NCBI GenBank assembly: GCA_018817025.1
Contig: JAHIUU010000008.1
Span: 1-64,000 of the forward strand
Direction: 5' to 3'
Length of the DNA stretch: 64,000 nt
Source: Candidatus Babelota bacterium
Lineage (GTDB): Bacteria > Babelota > Babeliae > Babelales > JAHIUU01
Shown here: positions 49,173 to 59,414 of the stretch, in pieces
Layout: each line of letters starts with the position of its first letter
Numbering within the stretch: the stretch's first letter is position 1
Notes under the pieces: generated by a model
The model's database searches: none
The model's input: the letters and a program-made list of their open reading frames with translations, nothing else
Told to the model about the DNA's origin: nothing
Made by a program: the position numbers and the translations under genes

Positions 49173-49649
49173 ATGAAAAAAAGACGAGAAGGATTTTATT
49201 CTATATCTGTCGTTGCAAAAATGTTCTCCGTTCATCAACAAACAGTACGTTTGTACGAAAAAGAGGGCCTCATTTCTCCTAAACGCTCTGCCGGCAACAC
49301 CCGTCTCTTTTCAGAAGAGGACGTCGACCGCCTGGAAGAGATCATCTATCTAACACACAAGCTTGGTGTTAATCTCGCCGGTGTCGAAGTTATTATGGGA
49401 CTACAAAAAAAAATCAATAAACTACAAAACGAGATCAATAAGCTGTTCGCTCAAGCACAAGACCAACTGAAAGAAGAAGGCGAAACATTTAAAGAAACGG
49501 CAAAAAAACAGGCTAAGCGACTAGTCGAAATCAAAAAAAAGAGTCTCCAGAGGGGTGACGCAGAAGCACAAACAACGCTTCCGATAGACCCCGTCGACGT
49601 CGAAATCGTCGACGACTGGAAAGTTGACTACGAAGAAGAAAACGAATAG
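49173..49649 (+). CDS. MerR-family (HspR-like) regulator
   Basis: YSISVVAKMFSVHQQTVRLYEKEGLISPKRSAGNTRLFSEEDVDRL. Confidence 0.85.
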   Translation: MKKRREGFYSISVVAKMFSVHQQTVRLYEKEGLISPKRSAGNTRLFSEEDVDRLEEIIYLTHKLGVNLAGVEVIMGLQKKINKLQNEINKLFAQAQDQLKEEGETFKETAKKQAKRLVEIKKKSLQRGDAEAQTTLPIDPVDVEIVDDWKVDYEEENE

Positions 49650-49658
49650 GAGTTACCG

Positions 49659-50513
49659 ATGTTTTTAAACCAACTCAAAACAGCGTTCTTGTTAGGCTCA
49701 CTCAGTGGCCTCCTTTTGCTACTCGGCCATTTATTTGGTGGGCAAGCAGGCCTAACGATTGCTCTTACAATCGCAATCGTCATGAATTTTTTCATGTATT
49801 TTTATTCAGACAAACTGGTACTCAGAATGTACAAAGCACAACCACTTGATCAAGAACGATTCTCTCATGTACACGATATGGTTGAGGAGCTTTGTTCCAA
49901 CGCAAATATGCCCATGCCAAAAATATGGTACATTCCAACCTCGATGGCCAACGCATTTGCAACGGGAAGAAATCCCAAAAATGCATCTATCGCGGTCACG
50001 CAAGGGATCATCGACCTGCTTGATAATCATGAGCTCCGCGGTGTGATTGCTCACGAGCTATCACACGTCAAAAATCGTGACATTTTGGTCGCAACAATCG
50101 CAGCAACGCTCGCCATGACCATAGGATATCTTGCCGACATGTTATACTGGTCAACCATCTTCGGCGGACGGCGCGATCGAGAGCAAGGGGGAACCGCGAG
50201 CGCTCTGCTTGTCGCAATATTGATGCCATTCGCAGCAATGCTGATCCAACTAGCGATCTCACGCTCACGCGAATATTTGGCTGACGAGTCTGGCGCGACG
50301 ATTTCTCATGACCCGCTAGCACTCGCAAGTGCACTTGAAAAACTACAGTATGGTGCTCAGATGCAAAAACTCAAACCTAAATCTCAAGCACAAACAAGTA
50401 CAGCGAGCCTGTTTATTGTCTACCCATTTTTTGGAAAAGGCTTATTCAACTTATTCTCAACTCATCCCCCTATGGAAAAACGCATTAAACGCCTACGCAA
50501 TATGGCCCGTTAA
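49659..50513 (+). CDS. htpX: M48 family protease HtpX
   Basis: VIAHELSHVKNRDILVATIAATLA; ISRSREYLADESGA. Confidence 0.95.
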   Translation: MFLNQLKTAFLLGSLSGLLLLLGHLFGGQAGLTIALTIAIVMNFFMYFYSDKLVLRMYKAQPLDQERFSHVHDMVEELCSNANMPMPKIWYIPTSMANAFATGRNPKNASIAVTQGIIDLLDNHELRGVIAHELSHVKNRDILVATIAATLAMTIGYLADMLYWSTIFGGRRDREQGGTASALLVAILMPFAAMLIQLAISRSREYLADESGATISHDPLALASALEKLQYGAQMQKLKPKSQAQTSTASLFIVYPFFGKGLFNLFSTHPPMEKRIKRLRNMAR

Positions 50514-50708
50514 AAAAACTTGTTCGTTTACAAATAAAAACACAATTGACTACGATCAGCCGTAAGCGTTTTGTATTTTGAGAGACGCCCATAAAAACGT
50601 ACGCGATAGGACCATCAAGTTTGCTTTTACAGGCAAATTTTAGTATCATAAATTGTACGTTTTTACTAATAAGAATAATAATTTTATGACCCGCGAGGGG
50701 GAGTTGTT

Positions 50709-53459
50709 ATGCCGGATCAAAACAGTTCATTCGAACCATCAGTCAAGCCTCTGTCTATAGAAAAAGAACTCAAAACATCGTTTCTCGATTATGCCATGTC
50801 GGTCATCGTCAGCCGGGCACTGCCCGACGTGCGTGATGGATTAAAACCTGTTCATAGAAGAATTCTCTATGCGATGCACAAGCTTGGCTACTATCATGAT
50901 CGATCGTATCGAAAATCAGCTACGGTTGTTGGTGAGGTCATTGGACACTATCATCCACATGGCGACTCGCCCATCTATCAGTCGATGGTCGGACTCGTAC
51001 AAGAGTTCTCAAAGCGATACCCACTCTTAGACGGCCAGGGAAACTGGGGGTCGATTGATGGAGATAACGCTGCGGCCATGAGGTACACAGAGTGTCGCAT
51101 GGCAAAGATTGCAAAGGACATTCTTGCCGACATCGAGAAGCAGACCGTCCAGTTCGTTCCAAACTTTGATGAATCCACGAAAGAACCAACCCTACTCCCA
51201 TCCAGAATTCCAAATTTTCTTGTCAATGGTTCAACCGGCATTGCAGTCGGCATGGCAACCTCTGTTCCCCCACACAATCTTTCAGAAGTTGTTACCGCTT
51301 GTATCAAAATGATTACCAATCCAAAAATAACTGATGAAGAAATTTTCAACCTAATTCCAGCGCCAGACTTCCCAACCGGCGGCATCATCTGTGGTCGATC
51401 TGGAATTCTTAAAGCATATCGAACTGGACATGGGTCGGTAACGCTACGCGGCGTCGTCGACATTGATGAAAATAAGAAACAAAATCGACTGATTATCTGC
51501 GAGATTCCGTATCAGGTTAATAAGGCTGACTTGATTACAAAAATTGCAAATCTAGTTAAAAACAAAGTGATTGATGGCATCTCGAACATTCGAGATGAAT
51601 CGAACAAAAAAGGCATTCGTGTCGTCATCGATCTCAAGCGGGGCGAGATTCCAAGCGTTGTGCTAAACCAACTGTATAAACACACGCCACTCCAATCAAA
51701 GATGTCCATCTTGCTGCTTGCGCTCTATCAAAATCGCCCGATGATCTTCACACTGCGAGAAGTGCTGGATCATTTTATCGTTCACCGAAAAGAGATCGTC
51801 ACAAGACGAACCGAGTTTGATCTTGCAAAACACGAAGCTCGAGCCCACATCTGTCATGGTTTACTCATCGCTCTAGAAAACATCGACCGTGTTGTTGAGC
51901 TTGTTAAAAAATCTGATTCTGCTGTGACCGCCATCGAAGAACTTCAAGTTATTTTCAAGTTAAGCGAACTGCAAAGCAAAGCAATACTTGAAATGAAGCT
52001 GCAACGACTGACCGGCCTTGAGCAAACCAAGCTTCGCGATGAGCTCAAAATGCATCAGGAATTCATTACGCAGCTCAAACTGATCTTAGATAATCCAAGT
52101 ATTTTGAATAAAGAAATTATTAAAGAGTTTGAAGAAATACAAAGCTCGTATGGTGACAAACGTAAAAGTCGCATCGAAGGCGCAATCGACAGTTTTGAGG
52201 ACAAAGATCTCATTCCTGATGAAGAAGCTGTTGTTACACTCACGCGTAAGGGATACATCAAACGAGTACCACTAGACACATATACCGTACAACATCGTGG
52301 TGGACGTGGTAAAAAGGGCATGGCAGATCTCGCTGGCTCAGAAGATATTATGCAGGATGTGTTTGTTGCGAAAACTCATGACGAGCTACTGTTCTTCACC
52401 AACCTTGGACGTGTGTACAATCTTGACGTCTTCCAGGTGCCAGAGGGATCACGAACCTCTAAGGGACGTGCTATTATCAACCTGCTACCACTTGCCGAAA
52501 ACGAAAAAGTTGTAAAACTACTGTGCCTACGTGAAATGGAAAATAAATTCTTGGTCATGATCACTAAGCATGGGATTATTAAGAAAACAGATATGTCCTC
52601 ATTTGCAAAAATACGAAGCACCGGCATCCGGGCCGTCGGCCTAAAAGATGATGATGAACTCGCTTTTTGTGATGTCAGTCATGGAAACAACACGATTGTT
52701 ATCGCAACCAGCTTGGGTCAAGGAATACGGTTTAACGAGGAAGAGGTTCGCGCAATGGGCCGACAAGCGGCAGGTGTCCGAGGCATCAAATTACGCGCTA
52801 AAGACTTTGTTGTTGGCATGGAAATTATTGCCGGAGACGAAAAAGACCTGCTCTTTGCAACCTCACGAGGCTACGGAAAGCGGGTTCGAATCGAAGATTT
52901 CCGAATTGCTCATCGTGGAGGCCTTGGCGTAAGGACCATCCCTGTCGACAACCGAAATGGCGAAGTGATTGGCTTGGTTCTTGTTTCTCAAGAATCGAAC
53001 ATTCTACTCATCGACACCAACGGCAAAATCATCAGGCTTTCGCCACAAGAAATTAGAACGATGAGACGTCATGCTAAAGGAGTTCGACTCATCAAACTGG
53101 ATAAGTCTCAAACGCTCGCAACGGTCGTTGCTTTCGAAGAAGAAGAGAACGATGATGGAAATGAACCGGGGCCTTCCGGCGGAAAAGAACCAAGAGAAAA
53201 CCTGACTTCTGCAAAGCCTGCTCAGACAGTAAGTAAAAACCAACGAGCAGCCGGTGAGACCGAAAAAATTGAAGAGCCCGAAGAGGTCGAGGAAGACGAA
53301 GAGATAAAAGAAGTCGAAGAAGAAATGATGATGCAGGCGGCTGTAAAAATTTCTACCGAAAACAACCAGATAAGAGCAGAAGAAACGCTCGAAGAGGCTT
53401 TCGATATCGATCCCGAAGAGCTTGAGCCAAAAGACACCGTCCAACGAACTCTTTTTTAA
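50709..53459 (+). CDS. gyrA: DNA gyrase subunit A
   Basis: [33 protein letters not shown]-like; [10 protein letters not shown]; GyrA-box-like [10 protein letters not shown]; acidic C-terminal tail. Confidence 0.95.
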   Translation: [916 protein letters not shown]

Positions 53460-53529
53460 GAGCGAACTTATCCCCACAACGGCGGCATTATGGGTTGTTT
53501 TTAAGCAAAAAACCATGCTAAAATAATTC

Positions 53530-54750
53530 ATGCAAAAAACAAATAACACCACAACCCTTCTTCACCTTTCATTAATGCCAAACATCGGCCCTGCGTCTGT
53601 CTTGAAACTTATAAGAGGGTTTTACAAAGATTTTTTTGAAACGCACGCCCATCCCCATCTCTCTAAACCAACATTTGACTTACAACAACTATATCACTAC
53701 AAAACCACAGATTTTATCAATAAGTTTGGGGTCTCTTCACGTATTGCAACCATACTGGTCAACGGCCTCTCAAACAAAAAGGAACTCGATCAAGAATTAC
53801 ACCTGATCGAAAAATACAACATCACTACGTTAAATTTTTTGGACGACACCTATCCCAATTCGCTTAAGGAGATCCATCACCCACCACTGATCATCTACAG
53901 TAAGGGGGTCTCGATCTCTAATGACCACAATAAAAACACAAAACGAATAGCAATCGTTGGTTCTCGCAAAGCAGACAGATACGCAAAATCCTGTATCGAA
54001 ACGCTTGTACCAATGCTCGTCTTTCATGGTTGGGAAATTGTCAGCGGCGGCGCCGCAGGGGTCGACAGCATGGCACATCATGAAACGGTTACCGCCGGCG
54101 GCAAAACAATCGCCGTCTTCGGATCAGGCTTGATGGAACCATACCCGGCAAGTAATAAAGAACTTTTTAGATCGATCGTAAAAAACAACGGAACACTAGT
54201 TTCGCCGTTCTCACTAAGAACAACCCCAAACAAAGGCAACTTTCCTGCACGCAATAGAATCATATCTGGTCTTAGTCAGGGCTGCATCGTCATCCAGGCC
54301 GCAGAAAAAAGTGGTGCCCTAATCACCGCACATTTTGCACTCAACCAGGGTCGCCAGGTTTTTGCTCTTCCAGGAAAAGTAACCAATCAATTAAGTGCCG
54401 GCTGTCACAAGCTAATTCAACAAGGTGCAAAGTTAATTACGAATGTCGAGGATATTCTTGAAGAGTTCGAGATTACAAACTCAACTCAACCTCCAGCCAA
54501 AACCACCACTATTCATGAAAAAACCGTTCCTATAAAAATTACGGTAAAAAAAGAAGAGAACGTCAACAAACATCCTCTTCTTAAACATATCACAGCACCA
54601 TGCGCGATTGACGAACTAAGTGTTAAAACAAACATGTCACTTCTCGAACTGCAAGATCAACTATTCCAGCTCCAACTGGAAGGGATTATCAAACAAAATT
54701 ATGCTGGCCTATGGGAGAGGGTACATGTAAATACGAAAGGAAAGTTATGA
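53530..54750 (+). CDS. dprA: DNA processing protein DprA
   Basis: IVGSRKADRYA, IVSGGAAGVDSMAH, FPARNRIISGLSQG. Confidence 0.95.
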   Translation: MQKTNNTTTLLHLSLMPNIGPASVLKLIRGFYKDFFETHAHPHLSKPTFDLQQLYHYKTTDFINKFGVSSRIATILVNGLSNKKELDQELHLIEKYNITTLNFLDDTYPNSLKEIHHPPLIIYSKGVSISNDHNKNTKRIAIVGSRKADRYAKSCIETLVPMLVFHGWEIVSGGAAGVDSMAHHETVTAGGKTIAVFGSGLMEPYPASNKELFRSIVKNNGTLVSPFSLRTTPNKGNFPARNRIISGLSQGCIVIQAAEKSGALITAHFALNQGRQVFALPGKVTNQLSAGCHKLIQQGAKLITNVEDILEEFEITNSTQPPAKTTTIHEKTVPIKITVKKEENVNKHPLLKHITAPCAIDELSVKTNMSLLELQDQLFQLQLEGIIKQNYAGLWERVHVNTKGKL

Positions 54751-55382
54751 CAAAAAACATTCTTTATCTTGGTTCTCAATCAAAGGCCCGACAAAAACTG
54801 CTCGATCTCGCAAAAATTAGCTATCAAATAATTGAACACTCAAGCGATGAGTGTGGCATCGACACCACCGGTTCATTCAACGAATACGTTCTTGCGATCG
54901 CTCGCCACAAAATGAAATCGATCACGCTCCCATCACCTGAAACAACTCAAAGCAAAACCATTTTTGTACTTACAGCAGACACGCTTATGCGCACAGAAAA
55001 AACCAAACAAATCCTAGGAAAACCAACCGATAAAAATCACGCCAAGCAGATGCTCGCACTACTCTGCCTAGAAAGAGCGGAGCTGGTCACTGGCTGCTGC
55101 CTCGATCAAAAAAATTATATTGATACAAAATGGGTAACAAGCAAAACAAATCACTGGACCACCCCAGCGACGCTCTCGTTCTGCGTCGCAACAGATATGG
55201 TTGATAGATACTTTGAAGAAATGCCACATGCAATGAACGCATGTGGCGCCGGAATTATCGAAGATTTTGGATTGAACTTTTTGAAAGATGCACACGGATC
55301 ATTTACCGCAATCTTTGGGCTGCCGCTATTTGAATTGCGAACGGCGCTACACGCAATAGGCTTTTTCGAACAAACTAGTTGA
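54747..55382 (+). CDS. maf: Maf-like nucleotide pyrophosphatase
   Basis: LYLGSQSKARQKLLDLAKISY; ATGA overlap with dprA; start adjusted. Confidence 0.87.
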   Translation: MTKNILYLGSQSKARQKLLDLAKISYQIIEHSSDECGIDTTGSFNEYVLAIARHKMKSITLPSPETTQSKTIFVLTADTLMRTEKTKQILGKPTDKNHAKQMLALLCLERAELVTGCCLDQKNYIDTKWVTSKTNHWTTPATLSFCVATDMVDRYFEEMPHAMNACGAGIIEDFGLNFLKDAHGSFTAIFGLPLFELRTALHAIGFFEQTS

Positions 55383-55821
55383 CCGACTCACTTGAAGGGG
55401 GTTTCCAATTTTTAAGAATTTGCCTAAAGAACTCTCGTTTGACCTCATGTTCATGAAGCGTCCGATTCTTTCTTGTCTGCTGTATGCTCAGCCACAAAGT
55501 CTTTGGATCTAATACGTTGTTATCAAGCACTTTTATAATCGGCTCCATGGCATCCTGCGCACACCAAGCACAAACATCCGCGTCAACCTCATCAAGACTG
55601 TCAAGGAGAGAGTCCTCGAGAAAGACAACAAAATCAGCCACGGTATTTTGCAAGCCATCGAGCATTCTCACATAATCTCGATCGCTTATATCTTCCAATT
55701 CGTTAGCCAGATTTTTCTTTGCCGCCTCTTTCACAAGAGAGCGCAACTGTTTTTTTCCGTGTTTCAAAAACCAATCAAGTAGCAAAATAAGTTCCAACGA
55801 AAGAGACAACTGGTGGCTCAT
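55375..55821 (-). CDS. hypothetical protein
   Basis: 148-aa ORF with ATG, few antisense alternatives. Confidence 0.55.
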   Translation of the reverse strand: MSHQLSLSLELILLLDWFLKHGKKQLRSLVKEAAKKNLANELEDISDRDYVRMLDGLQNTVADFVVFLEDSLLDSLDEVDADVCAWCAQDAMEPIIKVLDNNVLDPKTLWLSIQQTRKNRTLHEHEVKREFFRQILKNWKPPSSESVN

Positions 55822-55862
55822 AGTACATACTCTCTAAAAAATTATGATTGGGGAGCTGTTTT

Positions 55863-56210
55863 TTATACCGTTTTTTCGTCAACAACCCGAACGGCTGTAT
55901 CAACAAGCTCATCTTTATCCCCATCTTTGAGGCGCTGCGCAAACTTGGCAAACGCTTCAGGATCAAACTCTTCTTCTTCATCAGAATCCTGGGGATCTTT
56001 TGAGTTGTCTGCGACCGCCACTGGTTCTTCAGCTTTTTCAACCGCAGCATCAGCAGGAGCCTCTACGTTTGAAGCGACAACTTCTTTTGTGGGGGCTTTA
56101 ATCTCATCCCAATGACAACAACCATCTTCACACGCAGCACAGAAAGTGATACTACCAAGACCGAGCAAAAATACAACACTAAGAATCTTAAATATATTTG
56201 CTATTTTCAT
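55863..56210 (-). CDS. small exported acidic protein
   Basis: MKIANIFKILSVVFLLGLGSITFCAA signal; acidic low-complexity. Confidence 0.65.
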   Translation of the reverse strand: MKIANIFKILSVVFLLGLGSITFCAACEDGCCHWDEIKAPTKEVVASNVEAPADAAVEKAEEPVAVADNSKDPQDSDEEEEFDPEAFAKFAQRLKDGDKDELVDTAVRVVDEKTV

Positions 56211-56342
56211 AACGTTTCCTTCCTATTGTAAGTCACTAAAACAGACGTTAAATACAGGGTAAAGTATACCAGTGGGCAGGCTAAAGTCAAAAGCTGTTTT
56301 TTAGAGCCATTTGCAGTTCCATCTGCAATCCTGGCACAGGAA

Positions 56343-57233
56343 TCACACTATGTTTTGAACTTGTTCACGTACTTTCTCTAACTCTACCTTAAGCTCGACC
56401 GCAACAGAACTTATGTCGAAATTTGAACATTTTGCAGCAATCGTGTTAACCTCGCGACCAAGCTCTTGCAAAATAAATTCAAACCGCTTTCCCTTCTCAG
56501 CCTGCTTGCTGACAAAAAGCTTGTTCACACTGTCCAAATGACTTGTAAAGCGAACAATTTCTTCGTGAATGTCAATCTTGTTAAGAAACTCGTAACTTTC
56601 GCCTAGCTGTTTTTCTGCTTCCTGGTCGCCACCCTTCGACCGAACGATTATTTCTTTTATTTCTGCTTTTTTCTTTTTCATAAAAACATCAAACAACTTT
56701 TTTATCTTTTCAATATGTTTTTGACAACCACTAAATCGCTTTTCAAGATCTTTCTGTAAACGAGCACCTTCAGCTTTTCTTGATTTGATGAGTTGGTCGG
56801 TAATTTCTGCTATAACTTTCAACAGCGCCTGCTCGGTACCTTTGCCAACCTCTTCCCGTTCGAACGTAAAAACACTCGGAAGCAAAACAACATCAGCAAG
56901 CGTTAAATCGCCCTTCACATGAAACCGCCCTTTTATTGTTTCTGCGGCCGAAAGATAATCGCTAACAACCTTGGCAACCGGAACAACAGACTCAAACACG
57001 CCCCCTTCTCCAGAAAGCTTTACCGAAATAAAAACGCGTCCCCGCAAAAGCTTTTCCTTGAGGCGATTAATAATAGGAATCTCGAGAGAACTCAAGCTAC
57101 TTGGCAACTTACAACTCACCTCAAAAAACCGAGTGTTCAATGACTTAATCTCAACAGTTAAAACAGCCTCTTCACCCTTCTTGACAGGCAACACGGTTGT
57201 CTTTGAGGCAAAGCCGGTCATACTTAATATCAT
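56343..57233 (-). CDS. YicC/YloC family protein
   Basis: MILSMTGFASKT start; EIKSLNTRFFEVSCKLP; REVNTIAAKCSN. Confidence 0.93.
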   Translation of the reverse strand: MILSMTGFASKTTVLPVKKGEEAVLTVEIKSLNTRFFEVSCKLPSSLSSLEIPIINRLKEKLLRGRVFISVKLSGEGGVFESVVPVAKVVSDYLSAAETIKGRFHVKGDLTLADVVLLPSVFTFEREEVGKGTEQALLKVIAEITDQLIKSRKAEGARLQKDLEKRFSGCQKHIEKIKKLFDVFMKKKKAEIKEIIVRSKGGDQEAEKQLGESYEFLNKIDIHEEIVRFTSHLDSVNKLFVSKQAEKGKRFEFILQELGREVNTIAAKCSNFDISSVAVELKVELEKVREQVQNIV

Positions 57234-57278
57234 CCAAATCTCCTACTCTCAACAGGAATACAGAAATAATTGCAAAAG

Positions 57279-57998
57279 CTATACTAGATTTGCATACACA
57301 TTTTGAACATCGTCAAGCTCTTCGATCGCATCTAAAAACTTGTACACTTTGCTTTCTTGATCTTGGCTCTCAAGAGAAATCTTATTCTTTGGCACCCATT
57401 CGATATCAGCATCCTCAACAGACAACCCTTCTTGCTCGGCACCTTTCTTGATCAACTCTAAATCTTTCATGTCGCAAACAATCGACGCAACGTTATCGAT
57501 GATAACAACGTCTTCAACATCGTAATCTAGCAACTTTTCAAGAAGTTCATCTTCAGAAATATTGGCGGCCGGCAAACGAACCACGCCTTTGTGCTCGAAC
57601 ATCCAGGCAACAGAACCAGCCTCACCAAGATTGCCCCCCATTTTCGAGAAAAGATGTCGCACTTCAGAAACCGTTCTTTTTTTATTGTCACTTAACGTTT
57701 CAACAATCACCGCAACTCCATGGGGACCATACCCCTCATAAGTCGCCGCCTCATACGAAACACCCTCAAGCTCGCCGGTCCCTTTTTTAATCGCTCGAAC
57801 GATATTTTCCTGTGGCATGTTGGCCGTCTTTGCTTTTTCAACGACCATACGCAAACGCGCGTTTGCGGTAGGATCGCCACCACCATCACGGGCGGCAACT
57901 GTTATCTCTTTGATTAATTTGGTAAAAACCTTCCCCCGCTTTGCATCTTCTTTGGCCTTTTTATGCTTAATTGTGGCCCACTTTGAATGTCCAGACAT
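57279..57998 (-). CDS. yebC: YebC/PmpR family protein
   Basis: MSGHSKWATIKHKKAKEDAKRGKVFTKLIKEI; start adjusted. Confidence 0.95.
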   Translation of the reverse strand: MSGHSKWATIKHKKAKEDAKRGKVFTKLIKEITVAARDGGGDPTANARLRMVVEKAKTANMPQENIVRAIKKGTGELEGVSYEAATYEGYGPHGVAVIVETLSDNKKRTVSEVRHLFSKMGGNLGEAGSVAWMFEHKGVVRLPAANISEDELLEKLLDYDVEDVVIIDNVASIVCDMKDLELIKKGAEQEGLSVEDADIEWVPKNKISLESQDQESKVYKFLDAIEELDDVQNVYANLV

Positions 57999-58081
57999 TG
58001 GCGTCCTCCTCACTTGTTTAAGGCTTAACACCCTCCAAGAATAATCGTTTTATCTCTACTTGTCGACCGATCAGAAGACCG

Positions 58082-59101
58082 TCAAAACATCGAATCCTGA
58101 ATCTCTGGATTCTCCCCAAGCAACCGTCTCCGTAAATACAAAATCTTCTTATGGGGAACCTGACGCCCCCTAGAGGTCTTCTGGATCAGCCCCTGACGAA
58201 TCAGAAACGGCTCGCAAAAATCTTCAAGCGTATCCCGGTCTTCTCCTGTCATGGCAGCCAACGTCTCAATACCCACCGGTCCGCCGTCAAAGTCTTTGAT
58301 GATATGAGTCAAAACCTGACGATCGAGCTTAGTCAAGCCATCTTCGTCGATGTTGAGAAACTTCATGGCATGATTGACTACCTCAATATCGATACACGCA
58401 TGTTTATACACCTGAGCAAAATCGCGAACTCGACGCAGCAATCGCTTGACAATTCTGGGAGTACCGCGGGCTCTCTTCCCGATAGCTAAAGCTGCTTCAG
58501 GTAAAATTGGAATTTTGAAAAAATCTGCGTTTTGTCTCACGATCTCTGCCAAATCTTCCGGCTCATAAAACTCAAGTCGTTCAACAATGCCAAAACGGGT
58601 CTGGAGGGGTCCAGAAAGAAGCGCTGTCTTCGTTGTTGCGCCAATTAAAGTGAAAGGGTTAAGGGGGAGGCGAATCGACTTTGCTCCTGCGCCCTGGCCA
58701 ACAATAACATCAACACAAAAGTTTTCCATGGCACTATATAAAATCTCTTCAACAGGTTTGGGAAGACGATGAATCTCATCTATAAAAAGAATTTCTCGAG
58801 GGGCAATGCTCGTCAAGATCGCAACCAAATCCCCACTCCGCTCAAGTATTGGCGCACTGGTTATCTTCAGGTTGACATTGAGCTCCTTGGCCATCACCTT
58901 GGCCAGCGTCGTTTTCCCTAAACCAGGCGGCCCAAAAAGTAGAAGATGGTCTAGCGGCTCCTGGCGCAAAGTGCTCGCTTGCACATACACCTGTAGCTTC
59001 GTCTTAACCTCCGATTGTCCAAGATACTCATCAAAGCAGGTCGGCTGATATGTAAACGATTTGTCTTCAACGGTCTCCTGCAACGTCAATAGCTCTTCCA
59101 T
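58082..59101 (-). CDS. ruvB: Holliday junction helicase RuvB
   Basis: HLLLFGPPGLGKTTLAKVMAKEL, LFIDEIHRLPKPVEEILYSAME. Confidence 0.97.
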   Translation of the reverse strand: MEELLTLQETVEDKSFTYQPTCFDEYLGQSEVKTKLQVYVQASTLRQEPLDHLLLFGPPGLGKTTLAKVMAKELNVNLKITSAPILERSGDLVAILTSIAPREILFIDEIHRLPKPVEEILYSAMENFCVDVIVGQGAGAKSIRLPLNPFTLIGATTKTALLSGPLQTRFGIVERLEFYEPEDLAEIVRQNADFFKIPILPEAALAIGKRARGTPRIVKRLLRRVRDFAQVYKHACIDIEVVNHAMKFLNIDEDGLTKLDRQVLTHIIKDFDGGPVGIETLAAMTGEDRDTLEDFCEPFLIRQGLIQKTSRGRQVPHKKILYLRRRLLGENPEIQDSMF

Positions 59102-59187
59102 AGTAGAGACAAGCTACCACAAATTCAGTATCATGTCTTGCCAAAAAGAATCAAACAATTTAGAATTATGACTGGTTATATTCTTAT

Positions 59188-59263
59188 GGGTTGCTAGCTC
59201 AATTGGTAGAGCAACAGACTCTTAATCTGCAGGTTCGGGGTTCGAGTCCCCGGCGACCCACCA
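59188..59263 (+). tRNA. tRNA-Lys (CTT)
   Basis: GGGTTGC...GCGACCC ACCA; anticodon loop CTCTTAA. Confidence 0.94.
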
Positions 59264-59287
59264 TAAAACACCACGCAAATACTTCTT

Positions 59288-59374
59288 GCAAGAGTGGCGA
59301 AATTGGTAGACGCGCTGGCCTTAGGAGCCAGTCTTCGAAAGAAGGTGGGGGTTCGAGTCCCCCCTCTTGCACCA
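59288..59374 (+). tRNA. tRNA-Leu (TAG)
   Basis: GCAAGAG...CTCTTGC ACCA, long variable arm, anticodon loop CTTAGGA. Confidence 0.95.
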
Positions 59375-59414
59375 TAATCGAGCATTTTAAACGTTTTTAA
59401 AAAGGGGACGAAAA

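Noticed and set aside
53004-53552. Minus 182-aa Phe/Leu-rich ORF
   Set aside because: Antisense to the acidic C-terminal tail of gyrA; compositional artefact.
59191-59400. ORFs over tRNA-Lys/tRNA-Leu (MLAQLVEQQTLNLQVRGSSPRRP...)
   Set aside because: Translations of tRNA sequence, not proteins.
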